NCBI GenBank assembly: GCA_965200945.1
Contig: OZ241749.1
Span: 2,604,001-2,668,000 of the forward strand
Origin: JADCRZ01 sp965200945
GTDB lineage: Bacteria > Bacteroidota > Bacteroidia > Chitinophagales > Chitinophagaceae
Reading direction: 5' to 3'
DNA: 64,000 nt
Shown: piece after piece, positions 39,966 through 49,624 of the stretch
Layout: every line of letters begins with the position of its first letter
Numbering within the stretch: the first letter of the stretch is position 1
Position numbers and translations under genes: made by a program
Notes under the pieces: model-generated
Databases searched by the model: none
What the model was told of the DNA's origin: nothing
The model's input: only the letters and a program-made list of their open reading frames with translations

Positions 39966-42080
39966 ATGGAAACAATTAACTGGAAGGTGGAAGGAATGAC
40001 ATGTTCGAATTGTGCGCTGAGCGTATCTTCTTACCTGCAAAAGCAGGGACTCACCAACGTAAAAGTAAACCCGATCGACGGAGATGTCAGTTTCAGCAAG
40101 AATGAATCGGCCGGCAACGACGAGAAAATAGTAAAGGGAATAGAAGGACTTGGATTTAAAGTGGCGACCGGCCAAAACGCCGAAGCGCCTAAAGCCCCGG
40201 GCATGAACCCATTCCTCCGGTATTTCCTTATCTGCCTGCCCTTCACTGCCATCCTGATGCTGCACATGTTTCATCGCTGGCTGCCCCTGCACTGGCTGAT
40301 GAACGGATGGATCCAGTTCATGCTTTGTTTGCCCGTATACATCACAGGCATGAGTTTCTTCGGACGGAGCGCCTTTAAAAGTATCCGCAACGGGCTGCTT
40401 AACATGAACGTGCTCGTGTCGCTGGGCGCCACTGCCGCGTTTGCCTACAGTCTGGCAGGCGTTGTATTGCACCTCGGCGACGACTATCTCTTTTTTGAAA
40501 CCGCCGCCACCATCATCACCCTGGTCTTCCTGGGAAATTACCTGGAAGACGCTTCTGTTCAGTCGACCCAGAAAGCACTGAAGAGCCTGGTGAAATCGCA
40601 GCGCGTAACGGCCAACATGATCGCCTTCGACGACCAGCACCAGGAGATCGTGTTCCTTGTAGAAAACACCCAGCTGCGTACCGGCGACCTGCTGCTGATC
40701 AAGTCGGGCGAGCAGGTGCCGGCCGACTGTAAAATATTGTGGGGCGATGCCTTTGCAAACGAAGCCATCATTACCGGTGAGAGCATTCCGGTCGAGAAAC
40801 ACCGCAAAGACCTTCTCATCGGCGGAAGCCTGCTCAGCGACGGAACCGTTCGGGCGCAGGTAACGGCCGACTACAACGAATCCGTTCTCTCCAACATCAT
40901 CAGCCTCGTAAAACAGGCGCAGGGCGAAAAACCGCCTGCCCAGCTGCTGGCCGACAGGATCAGCGCGATCTTTGTTCCTGTGGTGCTGGGCATTGCGTTG
41001 ATCACTTTTATCGTCAACTATGCCCTGCTGCACCAGTTTACGCCGGCACTCATGCGCAGCATCGCGGTACTTGTGATCGCGTGTCCATGCGCAATGGGAC
41101 TGGCCACTCCGGCCGCCATCGCTGTTGGACTGGGCCGGGCGGCCAAAAACGGCATCCTGTTCCGGAACGCCAAAACCCTGGAAGCGTTTTCCGGTATCCG
41201 CCAGGTTGTGTTCGACAAAACCGGCACGCTTACCACCGGTGCGTTCCGGATCGCCGGCTTCCGGGTGCTTTCGGGCAGTGAAGAAGAGTTCCGGCGCGTT
41301 GCTTATTCCCTCGAGAAATACTCCAACCACCCGGTGGCCCAACCGGTGAGCAGGGAATGGAAAACGCGGGAGATCCGGTGGGAAAAGGTGGAAGAGATCA
41401 AAGGGCTGGGTATGAAAGCCACTTCGAAAGAAGGCGATGTGTACGAGGCGGGCTCTTACCGCGTTGCAGCGTCCCTTACTCCCGAATCATCGCACAACAT
41501 CTATATCGTTTGCAACGGCGTACTGAAGGGCTGGATCGACGTAGAGGACGAGGTCCGTCCGGAAGCGGCAGAGGTGGTTCGCTATTTCAGGGAAAAACAG
41601 ATCAGGACCATCCTGCTGAGCGGCGACAACCGGCAGGCCTGTACAACACTTGCCCAATCGCTCGGCATCGATGAGGTGTTTGCCGAACAGACGCCCCAGC
41701 AGAAGCTGGCCAAAGTGGCATCGCTCGCTGCTCAGGCCCCCACGGCGATGGTGGGAGACGGCATCAACGACGCCCCGGCCCTGGCGCAGGCTACGGTGGG
41801 CATCTCCCTCAGCGAGGCCTCCCAGATCGCAGTGCAGACGGCCGATGTGGTACTCATGAACCACGGCCTCAAGAACCTGCCTGCTTCCCTGGGTTTGGGC
41901 CGCCATACTTTTCTTACCATCAAACAAAATCTTTTCTGGGCCTTTGCCTATAACCTCGTGGCCATACCGGTAGCGGCGCTCGGCCTGCTGAGTCCGGCCC
42001 TGGCAGCGCTTGTTATGGGACTGAGTGATGTGGTGCTAGGCATCAATTCGGGGCGGCTGTATGTGAAGAAGGTGGTGTAA
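39966..42080 (+). CDS. copA: Heavy-metal (copper-type) P-type ATPase
   Basis: 704 residues, P1B family. One N-terminal HMA domain with C13/C16 (GMTCSNCALS), eight predicted membrane helices, actuator motif TGES (270-273), the ion-site CPC at 373-375 (IACPCAMGLATP), phosphorylation Asp417 (DKTGTLT), SNHPVAQPV (nucleotide domain) and GDGINDAPALAQA (near 600). CPC and the single HMA domain indicate Cu(I) export; the final helix reads MGLSDVVLGINSGRL, a Bacteroidota-type variant of the usual sequence. No cop regulator is adjacent. Confidence 0.9.
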   Translation: METINWKVEGMTCSNCALSVSSYLQKQGLTNVKVNPIDGDVSFSKNESAGNDEKIVKGIEGLGFKVATGQNAEAPKAPGMNPFLRYFLICLPFTAILMLHMFHRWLPLHWLMNGWIQFMLCLPVYITGMSFFGRSAFKSIRNGLLNMNVLVSLGATAAFAYSLAGVVLHLGDDYLFFETAATIITLVFLGNYLEDASVQSTQKALKSLVKSQRVTANMIAFDDQHQEIVFLVENTQLRTGDLLLIKSGEQVPADCKILWGDAFANEAIITGESIPVEKHRKDLLIGGSLLSDGTVRAQVTADYNESVLSNIISLVKQAQGEKPPAQLLADRISAIFVPVVLGIALITFIVNYALLHQFTPALMRSIAVLVIACPCAMGLATPAAIAVGLGRAAKNGILFRNAKTLEAFSGIRQVVFDKTGTLTTGAFRIAGFRVLSGSEEEFRRVAYSLEKYSNHPVAQPVSREWKTREIRWEKVEEIKGLGMKATSKEGDVYEAGSYRVAASLTPESSHNIYIVCNGVLKGWIDVEDEVRPEAAEVVRYFREKQIRTILLSGDNRQACTTLAQSLGIDEVFAEQTPQQKLAKVASLAAQAPTAMVGDGINDAPALAQATVGISLSEASQIAVQTADVVLMNHGLKNLPASLGLGRHTFLTIKQNLFWAFAYNLVAIPVAALGLLSPALAALVMGLSDVVLGINSGRLYVKKVV

Positions 42081-42132
42081 ACGGGATTGGTTAATTTACA
42101 TCCTATTTCCTTCATTTTTTAAATCCGTCTGA

Positions 42133-44058
42133 TTGCCCGTCTCCCCCGCACAGCCTCATCTACCGGTTCATTCCATTCTGCAGCAGTACTGGGGATACAA
42201 GGCTTTCCGGCCTTTGCAGGAAGACATTATCCGTTCCGTACTGGAAGGGAAAGATACGCTGGCGCTGCTGCCGACGGGCGGCGGCAAATCGATCTGTTTC
42301 CAGGTGCCCGCGATGGCCAGGGAGGGGTTGTGCCTGGTGATCAGTCCGCTCATTGCGCTGATGAAAGACCAGGTGGAAAATCTGCGCAAAAAGGGCATCA
42401 CTTCCTTTGCCATTTTCTCGGGCATGGGCAGAAAAGAGGTGATCAACACCTTAAAAGTGGCCTCTTCCAGCAACTGCAAATTCTTGTATGTTTCTCCGGA
42501 GCGGCTCGAAACAAAACTCTTCCAGGAGTACCTGCCCGCGCTCAACGTAAACCTGGTGGCGGTGGATGAAGCGCATTGCATATCGCAGTGGGGCTATGAT
42601 TTCCGGCCACCGTACCTGCGCATCGCCGCCATCCGGGAAGAGCTGTCCGATGTGCCCGTACTTGCACTTACCGCGTCGGCCACCGCGCTCGTGCAGAAAG
42701 ACATCTGCGACAAACTCGTTTTCCGGAAAGGGACGGTGATCCGGCAGTCGTTTGAGCGGCCCAACCTGTCGTACAGCGTTTTTCAAGCCGATGCAAAGAT
42801 CACCCGGCTGGTGGATATCCTGAACAAAGTACCCGGCAGCGGCATCGTGTACTGCAAAAGCCGGAAGCGTACCAAAGAGATTGCGGAGCAGCTCCGCTCT
42901 TACAACATACAGACGGACTACTATCATGCGGGCTTGTCTGCCGAAGAACGCAGCCGCAAACAGGAAGAGTGGATCAGCAACAAAACGCGGATCATCGCCT
43001 GCACCAACGCCTTCGGCATGGGGATCGACAAACCGGATGTTCGGGTGGTAATACATGCGGATGCACCCGACTGCATCGAAAATTATTACCAGGAAGCGGG
43101 CCGCGCCGGTCGCGACCGCGCGAAAGCCTACGCTGTATTGTTGTTCCAGCCGAAAGACCTGGTTGAACTGGAGCAGCAGGTCGATATCCGGTTTCCTTCG
43201 CTGGCTGATATCAGAAGCGTGTACCAGTCGGTTGTCAATTACCTGCAGATACCTACCGGCGCGGGCGAAGGGAACAACTACGGCTTCGACCTGCATGATT
43301 TTCTGCAGAAGTTTCCGCATGGTGCGCAACTGGCCTCTTCGGTGCTGAGGGTGCTGTTCCAGGAAAATGTGCTTACTTACAATGAGCAGGTCTTTCTTCC
43401 TTCCAAACTGGTGTTTACCTGCGACAAAAGGTTGCTGTACGCCTTTGAGCAGTCGCACCCGGCGCTCGAGCCGCTCATAAAGATGCTGCTGCGGTCGTAT
43501 GAAGGGATCTTCGACCAGGAAGTGAGCATCTATGAAAAGTCATTGTCGTACCTGCTGCGCTCGACGCCGGCAGAAGTGACTGGCTGGCTGCAGCAGCTTC
43601 ACTCGTTCGGGGTGGTGCGTTTTGTGCCGCAGAAAGACACGCCGCAGCTTTATTTTTTCCGCAACCGCGTAAAAGCCGATGAGCTCCGCATAGACATGCG
43701 CAGTTACCTGGAAAGAAAAGAACTGTACCGCGAAAGGATCAGATCATTCATAGATTTCATCGGCAGCGACCGTTGCCGCAGCCAGCTGGTCGGCCGGTAT
43801 TTCGGCGATGAAAAAATAATACCCTGCGGCGTCTGCGACAACTGCCTGGCGCAAAAAAAGCAGTCGCTTTCAAAAGAAGACTTTACTCACATAGAATCAC
43901 GCATCATGACCGCCCTGCAGCTGCGGTCGCTCCCTTCCCATGCCCTGCTGCAGGCGCTGGAAGGCATTCACAAAGAAAAGGTCTGGAAAGTGATCGAGTT
44001 CCTGCAAGCCGAAAAAAAGATCGATGTAGACCGGGCCGGGCTGATAGGGAAGATCTAG
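42133..44058 (+). CDS. recQ: RecQ-family ATP-dependent DNA helicase
   Basis: 641 residues. Motif I is TGGGKS (48-53), the DEAH box at 145-148 (VAVDEAHCISQWGYDFRP), QEAGRAGRDRAK for motif VI, then the RecQ zinc-binding part with C-terminal YFGDEKIIPCGVCDNC. The HRDC domain is missing, so it belongs to the shorter RecQ branch. The first possible start is TTG at 42133 (MPVSPAQPHL); a TGA stands immediately upstream and no ATG precedes motif I, so a non-ATG start is unavoidable. It follows copA by 52 bases. Confidence 0.92.
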   Translation: MPVSPAQPHLPVHSILQQYWGYKAFRPLQEDIIRSVLEGKDTLALLPTGGGKSICFQVPAMAREGLCLVISPLIALMKDQVENLRKKGITSFAIFSGMGRKEVINTLKVASSSNCKFLYVSPERLETKLFQEYLPALNVNLVAVDEAHCISQWGYDFRPPYLRIAAIREELSDVPVLALTASATALVQKDICDKLVFRKGTVIRQSFERPNLSYSVFQADAKITRLVDILNKVPGSGIVYCKSRKRTKEIAEQLRSYNIQTDYYHAGLSAEERSRKQEEWISNKTRIIACTNAFGMGIDKPDVRVVIHADAPDCIENYYQEAGRAGRDRAKAYAVLLFQPKDLVELEQQVDIRFPSLADIRSVYQSVVNYLQIPTGAGEGNNYGFDLHDFLQKFPHGAQLASSVLRVLFQENVLTYNEQVFLPSKLVFTCDKRLLYAFEQSHPALEPLIKMLLRSYEGIFDQEVSIYEKSLSYLLRSTPAEVTGWLQQLHSFGVVRFVPQKDTPQLYFFRNRVKADELRIDMRSYLERKELYRERIRSFIDFIGSDRCRSQLVGRYFGDEKIIPCGVCDNCLAQKKQSLSKEDFTHIESRIMTALQLRSLPSHALLQALEGIHKEKVWKVIEFLQAEKKIDVDRAGLIGKI

Positions 44059-44235
44059 ATTTCGCAATATCAATGCAAGATCATCTTTGGTACTGTAACC
44101 CTCCTTCGAATGGGTTCAATAAGGGCTTCAAGGAAGGACGCCCAGGTAGATAGAGTATTTTAAGATGTCCATCAAATATCCGTTCTCCTTTTTCCACCGT
44201 CACTAGACCGTCATTATACTTTCACCCTGTAACAA

Positions 44236-44270
44236 TTCGGGACGGGAATACGCAGCCTTTGTTAATTTCG
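44236..44270 (+). promoter_or_regulatory. Candidate korA promoter
   Basis: TTCG (44236-44239) as a weak -33 box, 23-base spacer, TAATTTCGC (44263-44270 plus C), the same -7 variant as upstream of copA and rplS. It lies 16 bases before the start. Confidence 0.4.
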
Positions 44271-44286
44271 CAGGATAATCGAGATT

Positions 44287-46140
44287 ATGAAGCGTTCAGA
44301 ACAAGTTCTAGAGGATGTGGTCATCAAGTTCGCCGGCGACAGCGGTGATGGCATGCAGCTCACCGGCAGCCAGTTCACCAACAGCACCGCCCTCCTGGGC
44401 AACGACCTGGCTACGTTCCCTGATTTTCCCGCCGAGATCCGCGCGCCGCAGGGCACACTACCGGGCGTCAGCGGATACCAGCTTCACTTTTCCAGCAACC
44501 GCGTATATACCCCCGGCGACGAATGTGATGTACTGGTGGCCATGAATGCCGCCGCCCTGAAAACAAACCTGAAAAGCCTGAAAAAAGGCGGCAAGATCAT
44601 CGTAAACACCGACGGGTTCGACAGCAAAAATCTTCGCCTTGCCAACTACCCCGACGGCGTCAATCCCCTGCAGGACGATAGCCTGCAGAACTACGAGGTC
44701 ATCCGCATGGACGTGACCAAAATGACCCGCGAAGCCCTCAGGAATGTGGAGCTGGGCACCAAGGAAAAAGACCGTGCGAAGAATATGTTCGTACTGGGAT
44801 TTTTGTACTGGATGTACGGCAGAAGCGTGGAGACCACCATCTCCTTTTTACATGAAAAATTCGGCAAGAAAGAAAATATACTGCAGAGCAACCTCATGGC
44901 GCTGCAGTCAGGCTACAACTACGGCGATACTACCGAAACCTTCACTACCACCTATCGGGTGAACCGCGCCAGGATGGAACCGGGCGTTTACCGCTCCATC
45001 ATGGGCAACCAGGCCACTGCGTACGGACTGATCGCTGCCGCGCAGAAAAGCGGCCTGCAGCTGTTCCTGGGGTCTTATCCCATCACGCCGGCTTCCGACA
45101 TCCTGCACGAACTGAGCCGGCACAAGGCCTTTGGCGTAAAAGTATTCCAGGCGGAAGATGAGATTGCCGCCATCACATCGGCCATCGGCGCCAGCTATGG
45201 CGGCGCAATGGGGCTTACCACCACGTCGGGCCCCGGCATGGCGCTCAAAGCGGAAGCGATGGGACTGGCCGTGATGCTGGAAATTCCGTTGCTCATCTGT
45301 AATATCCAGCGTGGCGGCCCTTCCACCGGGCTACCCACCAAAACAGAGCAGAGCGACCTGCTGCAGGCCTATTACGGCCGGAACGGGGAATGCCCCATGC
45401 CGGTAATTTCCGCTTCTACCCCGAGCGACTGTTTTGCCACCGTGTACGAAGCATTCCGCATCGCGGTACAGCATATGACGCCCGTCATCTTCCTGAGCGA
45501 CGGGTACATCGCCAACGGATCGGAACCGTGGAAATTCCCGCAAAGCGACGACCTCCCTCCCATTGAAGTAAAACATAAAACAGAGCTGGGCTACCATGAA
45601 ACCAGCTTCCAGCCCTACCTCCGCGATGAACGCCTGGTGAGGCCCTGGGCCATTCCCGGTACGCCCGGACTGGAACACCGGATCGGCGGTATCGAAAAGC
45701 AGAACGTGACCGGCAATGTGAGCTACGATCCCGACAATCACCAGCTGATGGTGAGGATACGGCAGGAAAAAGTTGACAAGATCGCCCAGTTTGTGCCGGA
45801 GCAGAAGATCGACAACGGTCCGAAAGAAGGCAAGCTGCTGGTGCTCGGCTGGGGCAGCACCTATGGCGCCATCAAGAGTGCCGTGCAGGAACTGCTGGCC
45901 GAAGGGTACGCTGTGGCCCACGCTCATATCCGCTACCTGCGGCCGCTGCCCCGGAACCTGAGCAGCCTGCTGAAAAATTACGACAAGATCCTGATCCCGG
46001 AGCTCAACAACGGCCAGCTTATCAAGATCATCCGCGACGTGTACCTGGTGGATGCCAAAGGATACAACAAGATCATGGGCGTGCCCTTCACCAAAAGCGA
46101 GATGATCGTAAAGATCAGGGAAATGCTGAGTGAGGATTAA
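44287..46140 (+). CDS. korA: 2-oxoglutarate (or 2-oxoacid):ferredoxin oxidoreductase subunit alpha
   Basis: 617 residues: the fused gamma-alpha form. The N-terminal gamma part (1-190) begins FAGDSGDGMQLTGSQF; the alpha part has GNQATAYGLIAAAQKSGLQ, SYPITPASDILHELSR, TTTSGPGMALKAEAMGLAV and QRGGPSTGLPTKTEQSDL. With subunit beta (KorB, TPP- and cluster-bearing) it oxidatively decarboxylates 2-oxoglutarate to succinyl-CoA using ferredoxin. korB is not next to it: the next gene is an unrelated membrane protein. The substrate could be another 2-oxoacid. Confidence 0.9.
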   Translation: MKRSEQVLEDVVIKFAGDSGDGMQLTGSQFTNSTALLGNDLATFPDFPAEIRAPQGTLPGVSGYQLHFSSNRVYTPGDECDVLVAMNAAALKTNLKSLKKGGKIIVNTDGFDSKNLRLANYPDGVNPLQDDSLQNYEVIRMDVTKMTREALRNVELGTKEKDRAKNMFVLGFLYWMYGRSVETTISFLHEKFGKKENILQSNLMALQSGYNYGDTTETFTTTYRVNRARMEPGVYRSIMGNQATAYGLIAAAQKSGLQLFLGSYPITPASDILHELSRHKAFGVKVFQAEDEIAAITSAIGASYGGAMGLTTTSGPGMALKAEAMGLAVMLEIPLLICNIQRGGPSTGLPTKTEQSDLLQAYYGRNGECPMPVISASTPSDCFATVYEAFRIAVQHMTPVIFLSDGYIANGSEPWKFPQSDDLPPIEVKHKTELGYHETSFQPYLRDERLVRPWAIPGTPGLEHRIGGIEKQNVTGNVSYDPDNHQLMVRIRQEKVDKIAQFVPEQKIDNGPKEGKLLVLGWGSTYGAIKSAVQELLAEGYAVAHAHIRYLRPLPRNLSSLLKNYDKILIPELNNGQLIKIIRDVYLVDAKGYNKIMGVPFTKSEMIVKIREMLSED

Positions 46141-46197
46141 CTGAATCCTTTTGCCATACCAATCCTGTTAGCGCGTACGTTTGTACATCAATAGCCA

Positions 46198-48420
46198 ATG
46201 GATTATATCAGGGCATATAAAAGTTTCATTAACAGCCACTATCTCAGCGAAGGTATCCGGCAGACCATCGGCATCCTGCTTCCCGCTCTCACCCTGAGCC
46301 TCTTCGATCAGCTGCCGGTCGGGATCGCCCTTTCTTCGGGCGCCCTGTGCGTGTGCGTTACCGACAACTCAGGCCCCATTCATCACCGGCGGATCGCCAT
46401 GACGGTCTGCAATGCAGCGGTTTTCCTTGTCGCGCTGGTGATGGGTTTCGTGGTCTTTTCGCCCGTACTGCTGGGTATCGTGCTCTGCGTATTCTGTTTC
46501 TTCTTTTCCATGCTCAATGTATACGGAGCAAGGGCCGGACTGGTCGGCACGGCCGCACTGCTGGCCATGGTGTTGAACCTGAGCCATACCCGGGAGGGCT
46601 GGGATGTGGTCTGGAATGCCCTTTACCTGTTGCTTGGCGGTATATGGTATATGCTGTTCAGCCTGGCGTTGTACGGCGTGCGGCCCTACAAGGTGCTGCA
46701 GCAGGCCCTGGGCGACCTCATTCAGAACACGGCGGAGTACCTGCGCATCCGGGCGGCCTTTTACGACAAGCAGGTAAATTATGAAGCCAATTACCGCGAG
46801 CTGATGCACCAGCAGGTGATCTTACAGGAGAAGCAGAACATGCTGGGCGAGATGATCTTCAAAACAAGAAGCATCGTAAAGGAATCGACGCATATCAGCC
46901 GCATCCTGCTCATGATCTACCTGGATACGGTCGACCTGTTCGAGAGCGTAATGACCTCGTACCAGGACTACGCCACCCTACACGGTTACTTCGATGACAT
47001 GCAGATCCTCGACCGATACCAGAACCTGGCGCTGTCGCTGGCCGACCAGCTCGACGAGATCGGCCTCGCTGTAAAAAGCGGACGGCCTTCGGACGAACAT
47101 ACCGATGTGCAGAAACAGATCAACGAAACAAAAGAGCGGCACGACCAGCTGCGCAAGGAATTCCTGAACGCTTCCAACGTGGAAGGCTTTATCAGCCTGC
47201 GGGGCATCCTGAACAATGTGCAGGACATCGAAGACCGACTTTCCACCCTGCATCACTACACCACTTACGACCGCAACCTCAGCAAAAAGGAAGCGCACAA
47301 GATCGATTACAAAAAGTTCGTCGGGCACCAGGAGATCACGCCCGGAATATTCTTTGATAATTTCAACCTCAACTCCGGCACGTTCCGGCATTCGCTGAGG
47401 GTGACGGTGGCGGTACTGATCGGATACCTGTTCTCGCTCTTCTTTACCATCGGCCACAGCTACTGGATCCTGCTTACCATCATCGTGATTCTCAAACCTG
47501 CATACAGTCTGACCAAGCAACGAAACGGCGACCGCCTCATCGGAACGGTCTCCGGGGTGCTGATCGGCATCGTGATCCTGCGCTTCGTGCATCCCACGCT
47601 GGCGGTGCTTTCCATCATGATCATCCTGATGGCGCTCAGTTACACCTTCATGCGCAAGAACTACCTCATCGGCGTCCTGTTCATGACGCCGTATGTGATC
47701 CTCTTTTTTCACCTTCTGAATCCCGACGATTTCAGGGCCTTGCTGATCGACCGGGTGATCGATACGGTGATCGGCTCGGCGATCGCGTTTGTGGCCAGCA
47801 TCTTCCTGGTGCCGGCCTGGGAGCATACGACCATACGGACCTACATGATCGATATGCTTCAGCACAATGCGACGTATTTTACGAGTGTCATAAAAGGGAT
47901 GAAAGAAAAAGATGGTACTGCCGTTACGCAGACGCGGCTGGCCAGGCGCGATGCGCTGGTAGCGCTGGCCAACCTGTCGGATGCGTTTAACAGGATGATG
48001 TCGGAGCCTTCCTGGAAACAGCGCGGGGTAAAAGACCTGCACCGGTTCGTAGTGCTGAATCACATGCTCTCTTCCCATATTGCCACGCTGAACCACCAGT
48101 TGCAGATCGAAAAGAAGTATTACCCCACCGAGCAGTTCTCGAGCGTGTATGCCGACATCTACCAGTATTTCCTGAATTCGATCGAAGTGCTGCAGCACAA
48201 GCCCGAAACAAAACAGGCGGTCAACCCAAAAAACTCCCTGCGCCTCCTCAATTCCCTCACCAACGACCTGCTGGCCAAAAGAAAAACAGAGATCGAAGAA
48301 GGCCACCTCGAAACGACCACCAAAAAATCCCTCCTCGAGCTCAAGTCCGTCGTCGACCAGTTCAATTTTATCTACCGCATCGTTACAGATATCCGCAAAG
48401 TGGTGCCCAGGGATGTGTAG
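46198..48420 (+). CDS. FUSC-family integral membrane protein (YccS/YhfK-like)
   Basis: 740 residues. Two membrane bundles, each of about six helices (roughly 18-165 and 392-545: ILLPALTLSLFDQLPVGIAL; VTVAVLIGYLFSLFF), with large hydrophilic helical parts between and after (YTTYDRNLSKKEAHKID; LHRFVVLNHMLSS). The layout is that of the FUSC family of efflux-associated or envelope-stress proteins in the inner membrane. The substrate is unknown. It starts 57 bases after korA with no clear promoter, so co-transcription is possible. Confidence 0.85.
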   Translation: MDYIRAYKSFINSHYLSEGIRQTIGILLPALTLSLFDQLPVGIALSSGALCVCVTDNSGPIHHRRIAMTVCNAAVFLVALVMGFVVFSPVLLGIVLCVFCFFFSMLNVYGARAGLVGTAALLAMVLNLSHTREGWDVVWNALYLLLGGIWYMLFSLALYGVRPYKVLQQALGDLIQNTAEYLRIRAAFYDKQVNYEANYRELMHQQVILQEKQNMLGEMIFKTRSIVKESTHISRILLMIYLDTVDLFESVMTSYQDYATLHGYFDDMQILDRYQNLALSLADQLDEIGLAVKSGRPSDEHTDVQKQINETKERHDQLRKEFLNASNVEGFISLRGILNNVQDIEDRLSTLHHYTTYDRNLSKKEAHKIDYKKFVGHQEITPGIFFDNFNLNSGTFRHSLRVTVAVLIGYLFSLFFTIGHSYWILLTIIVILKPAYSLTKQRNGDRLIGTVSGVLIGIVILRFVHPTLAVLSIMIILMALSYTFMRKNYLIGVLFMTPYVILFFHLLNPDDFRALLIDRVIDTVIGSAIAFVASIFLVPAWEHTTIRTYMIDMLQHNATYFTSVIKGMKEKDGTAVTQTRLARRDALVALANLSDAFNRMMSEPSWKQRGVKDLHRFVVLNHMLSSHIATLNHQLQIEKKYYPTEQFSSVYADIYQYFLNSIEVLQHKPETKQAVNPKNSLRLLNSLTNDLLAKRKTEIEEGHLETTTKKSLLELKSVVDQFNFIYRIVTDIRKVVPRDV

Positions 48421-48427
48421 CATTTCT

Positions 48428-48531
48428 CTGAACCTGGATTTATAGGATTGAAAAGATTATCCTGAGGGTAATTTTGATTACCCTCATCCATTCTCATCAC
48501 AATCAGATAAATCACCTGGATCCAGGTTCAG
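48428..48531. repeat. MITE-like palindromic element, 104 bp
   Basis: The outer arms CTGAACCTGGAT (48428-48439) and ATCCAGGTTCAG (48520-48531) are perfect inverted repeats. A second hairpin nests inside: GAGGGTAA (48464-48471) and TTACCCTC (48478-48485). It lies between the convergent FUSC and outer-membrane genes and encodes no protein. Similar 100-base palindromes occur widely in Bacteroidota intergenic regions in my recollection; copy number here needs a genome search. Confidence 0.6.
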
Positions 48532-48535
48532 ACAA

Positions 48536-49432
48536 TTATATCCGTTTCCTGCCCAACACTACACTCAATTTCAGATTCATCGAAAAATAGAAATCATTGC
48601 GCGAGGGGTTGCCGCGGATGGAGGAAGTTAGATTGCGCTGATCCCCGCGGTCAGCGAGGGTTTGGGCAAGCCCGGCCAGGGCGGGTGGCAGATGCTGATA
48701 GAATAAGGCGGGAGGGATATAGCTGGTACTTACATCATCGAGGTAGTCGGTGAAGAGGTGGCGGGCTACGATTTCGCAACGGATGCTGGCGCAGGGACCG
48801 AGCTCGTAACGCACGCCTGCTCCGAAAGGGATGTTTAGCTGGGTGTGTTTGTATGGAGGTCGGTCTTTGTATTCGGGGAACCCTTCGCCTTCCGTATGCA
48901 GTGCCGACAAATCGATCTGCGATCCTTTCCAGGAAGCCTGGGGATTAAAACTGAATGTGCCGATGCCAGCCAGCACGTAAGGCCGCATCGCCACTTCGAG
49001 ACCGGAGAAAAGGGCCAGTGGGTATCCTTCCACCATGAGCGTCATTTCCCGGAGGTCTGTACGGAAGCTTAGGTTCCGCCTGTAACGCCCGTTTCCGGGC
49101 GATACAAACTTTCCGAGAAGGCTGTCGCTGCCGGAAAGGCTGCCCAGCGTGAGTTCCAGGCGCAGACCGATGGTGTTGTTGTAGTTGAAAGCGGCAAACA
49201 CCCCGCCGGCGCCATGCGTTGCATTCAGATTGATATCCCGGATGGAACCTCTCCCCTTTTCGGATCTTCCGCCAAGATCGGTCAGGCAGTTCATGCCGCC
49301 GGCAGACAAGCCCAGGTCTACGGTGAACTGGGCATCGTAGTACTGGTTGTTGTAAAAATAATACTGGCTGCGGACGGGGAGGCTCCGGCACGTCAACAGG
49401 CACATCATCCAAAACGCGGCAACTCTGAACAT
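48536..49432 (-). CDS. Outer-membrane beta-barrel protein, DUF6089-like
   Basis: 298 residues with a signal peptide (1-23, ending VRSQ). After it come alternating Tyr/Phe/Gly-rich strands (QFTVDLGLSAGGMNCLTDLG; VFAAFNYNNTIGLRLELT; YVLAGIGTFSFNPQAS; FGAGVRYELGP) typical of an outer-membrane barrel, and a helical/loop region at the C-terminus. Ends GRKRI, unlike classic barrels with a terminal aromatic. The GGRSEKGRGSIRDINL segment fits DUF6089. Structural or porin-like; no substrate known. The intergenic space to hemB contains a second palindromic element. Confidence 0.75.
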   Translation of the reverse strand: MFRVAAFWMMCLLTCRSLPVRSQYYFYNNQYYDAQFTVDLGLSAGGMNCLTDLGGRSEKGRGSIRDINLNATHGAGGVFAAFNYNNTIGLRLELTLGSLSGSDSLLGKFVSPGNGRYRRNLSFRTDLREMTLMVEGYPLALFSGLEVAMRPYVLAGIGTFSFNPQASWKGSQIDLSALHTEGEGFPEYKDRPPYKHTQLNIPFGAGVRYELGPCASIRCEIVARHLFTDYLDDVSTSYIPPALFYQHLPPALAGLAQTLADRGDQRNLTSSIRGNPSRNDFYFSMNLKLSVVLGRKRI

Positions 49433-49624
49433 GGTGCTTTTTCCGGAAAGCTACCACGTAGTGAAACCCCGGAACAGGGTGATGTAACCCGATCTCAAGC
49501 GGCCCGGAGCTGTCAGTGCTGGTCTTTAGCACCGGACGTTAAAATAGCGCTGGCTTATAGGAAACAAGGGCTGTTTGCCTGACGGGAGCTGATCGAAAGT
49601 GTGAAGGCACCTTATTTTGAGGTC

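Noticed and set aside
39711..41342. Minus-strand frame opposite the copper ATPase
   Set aside because: Antisense; no family features.
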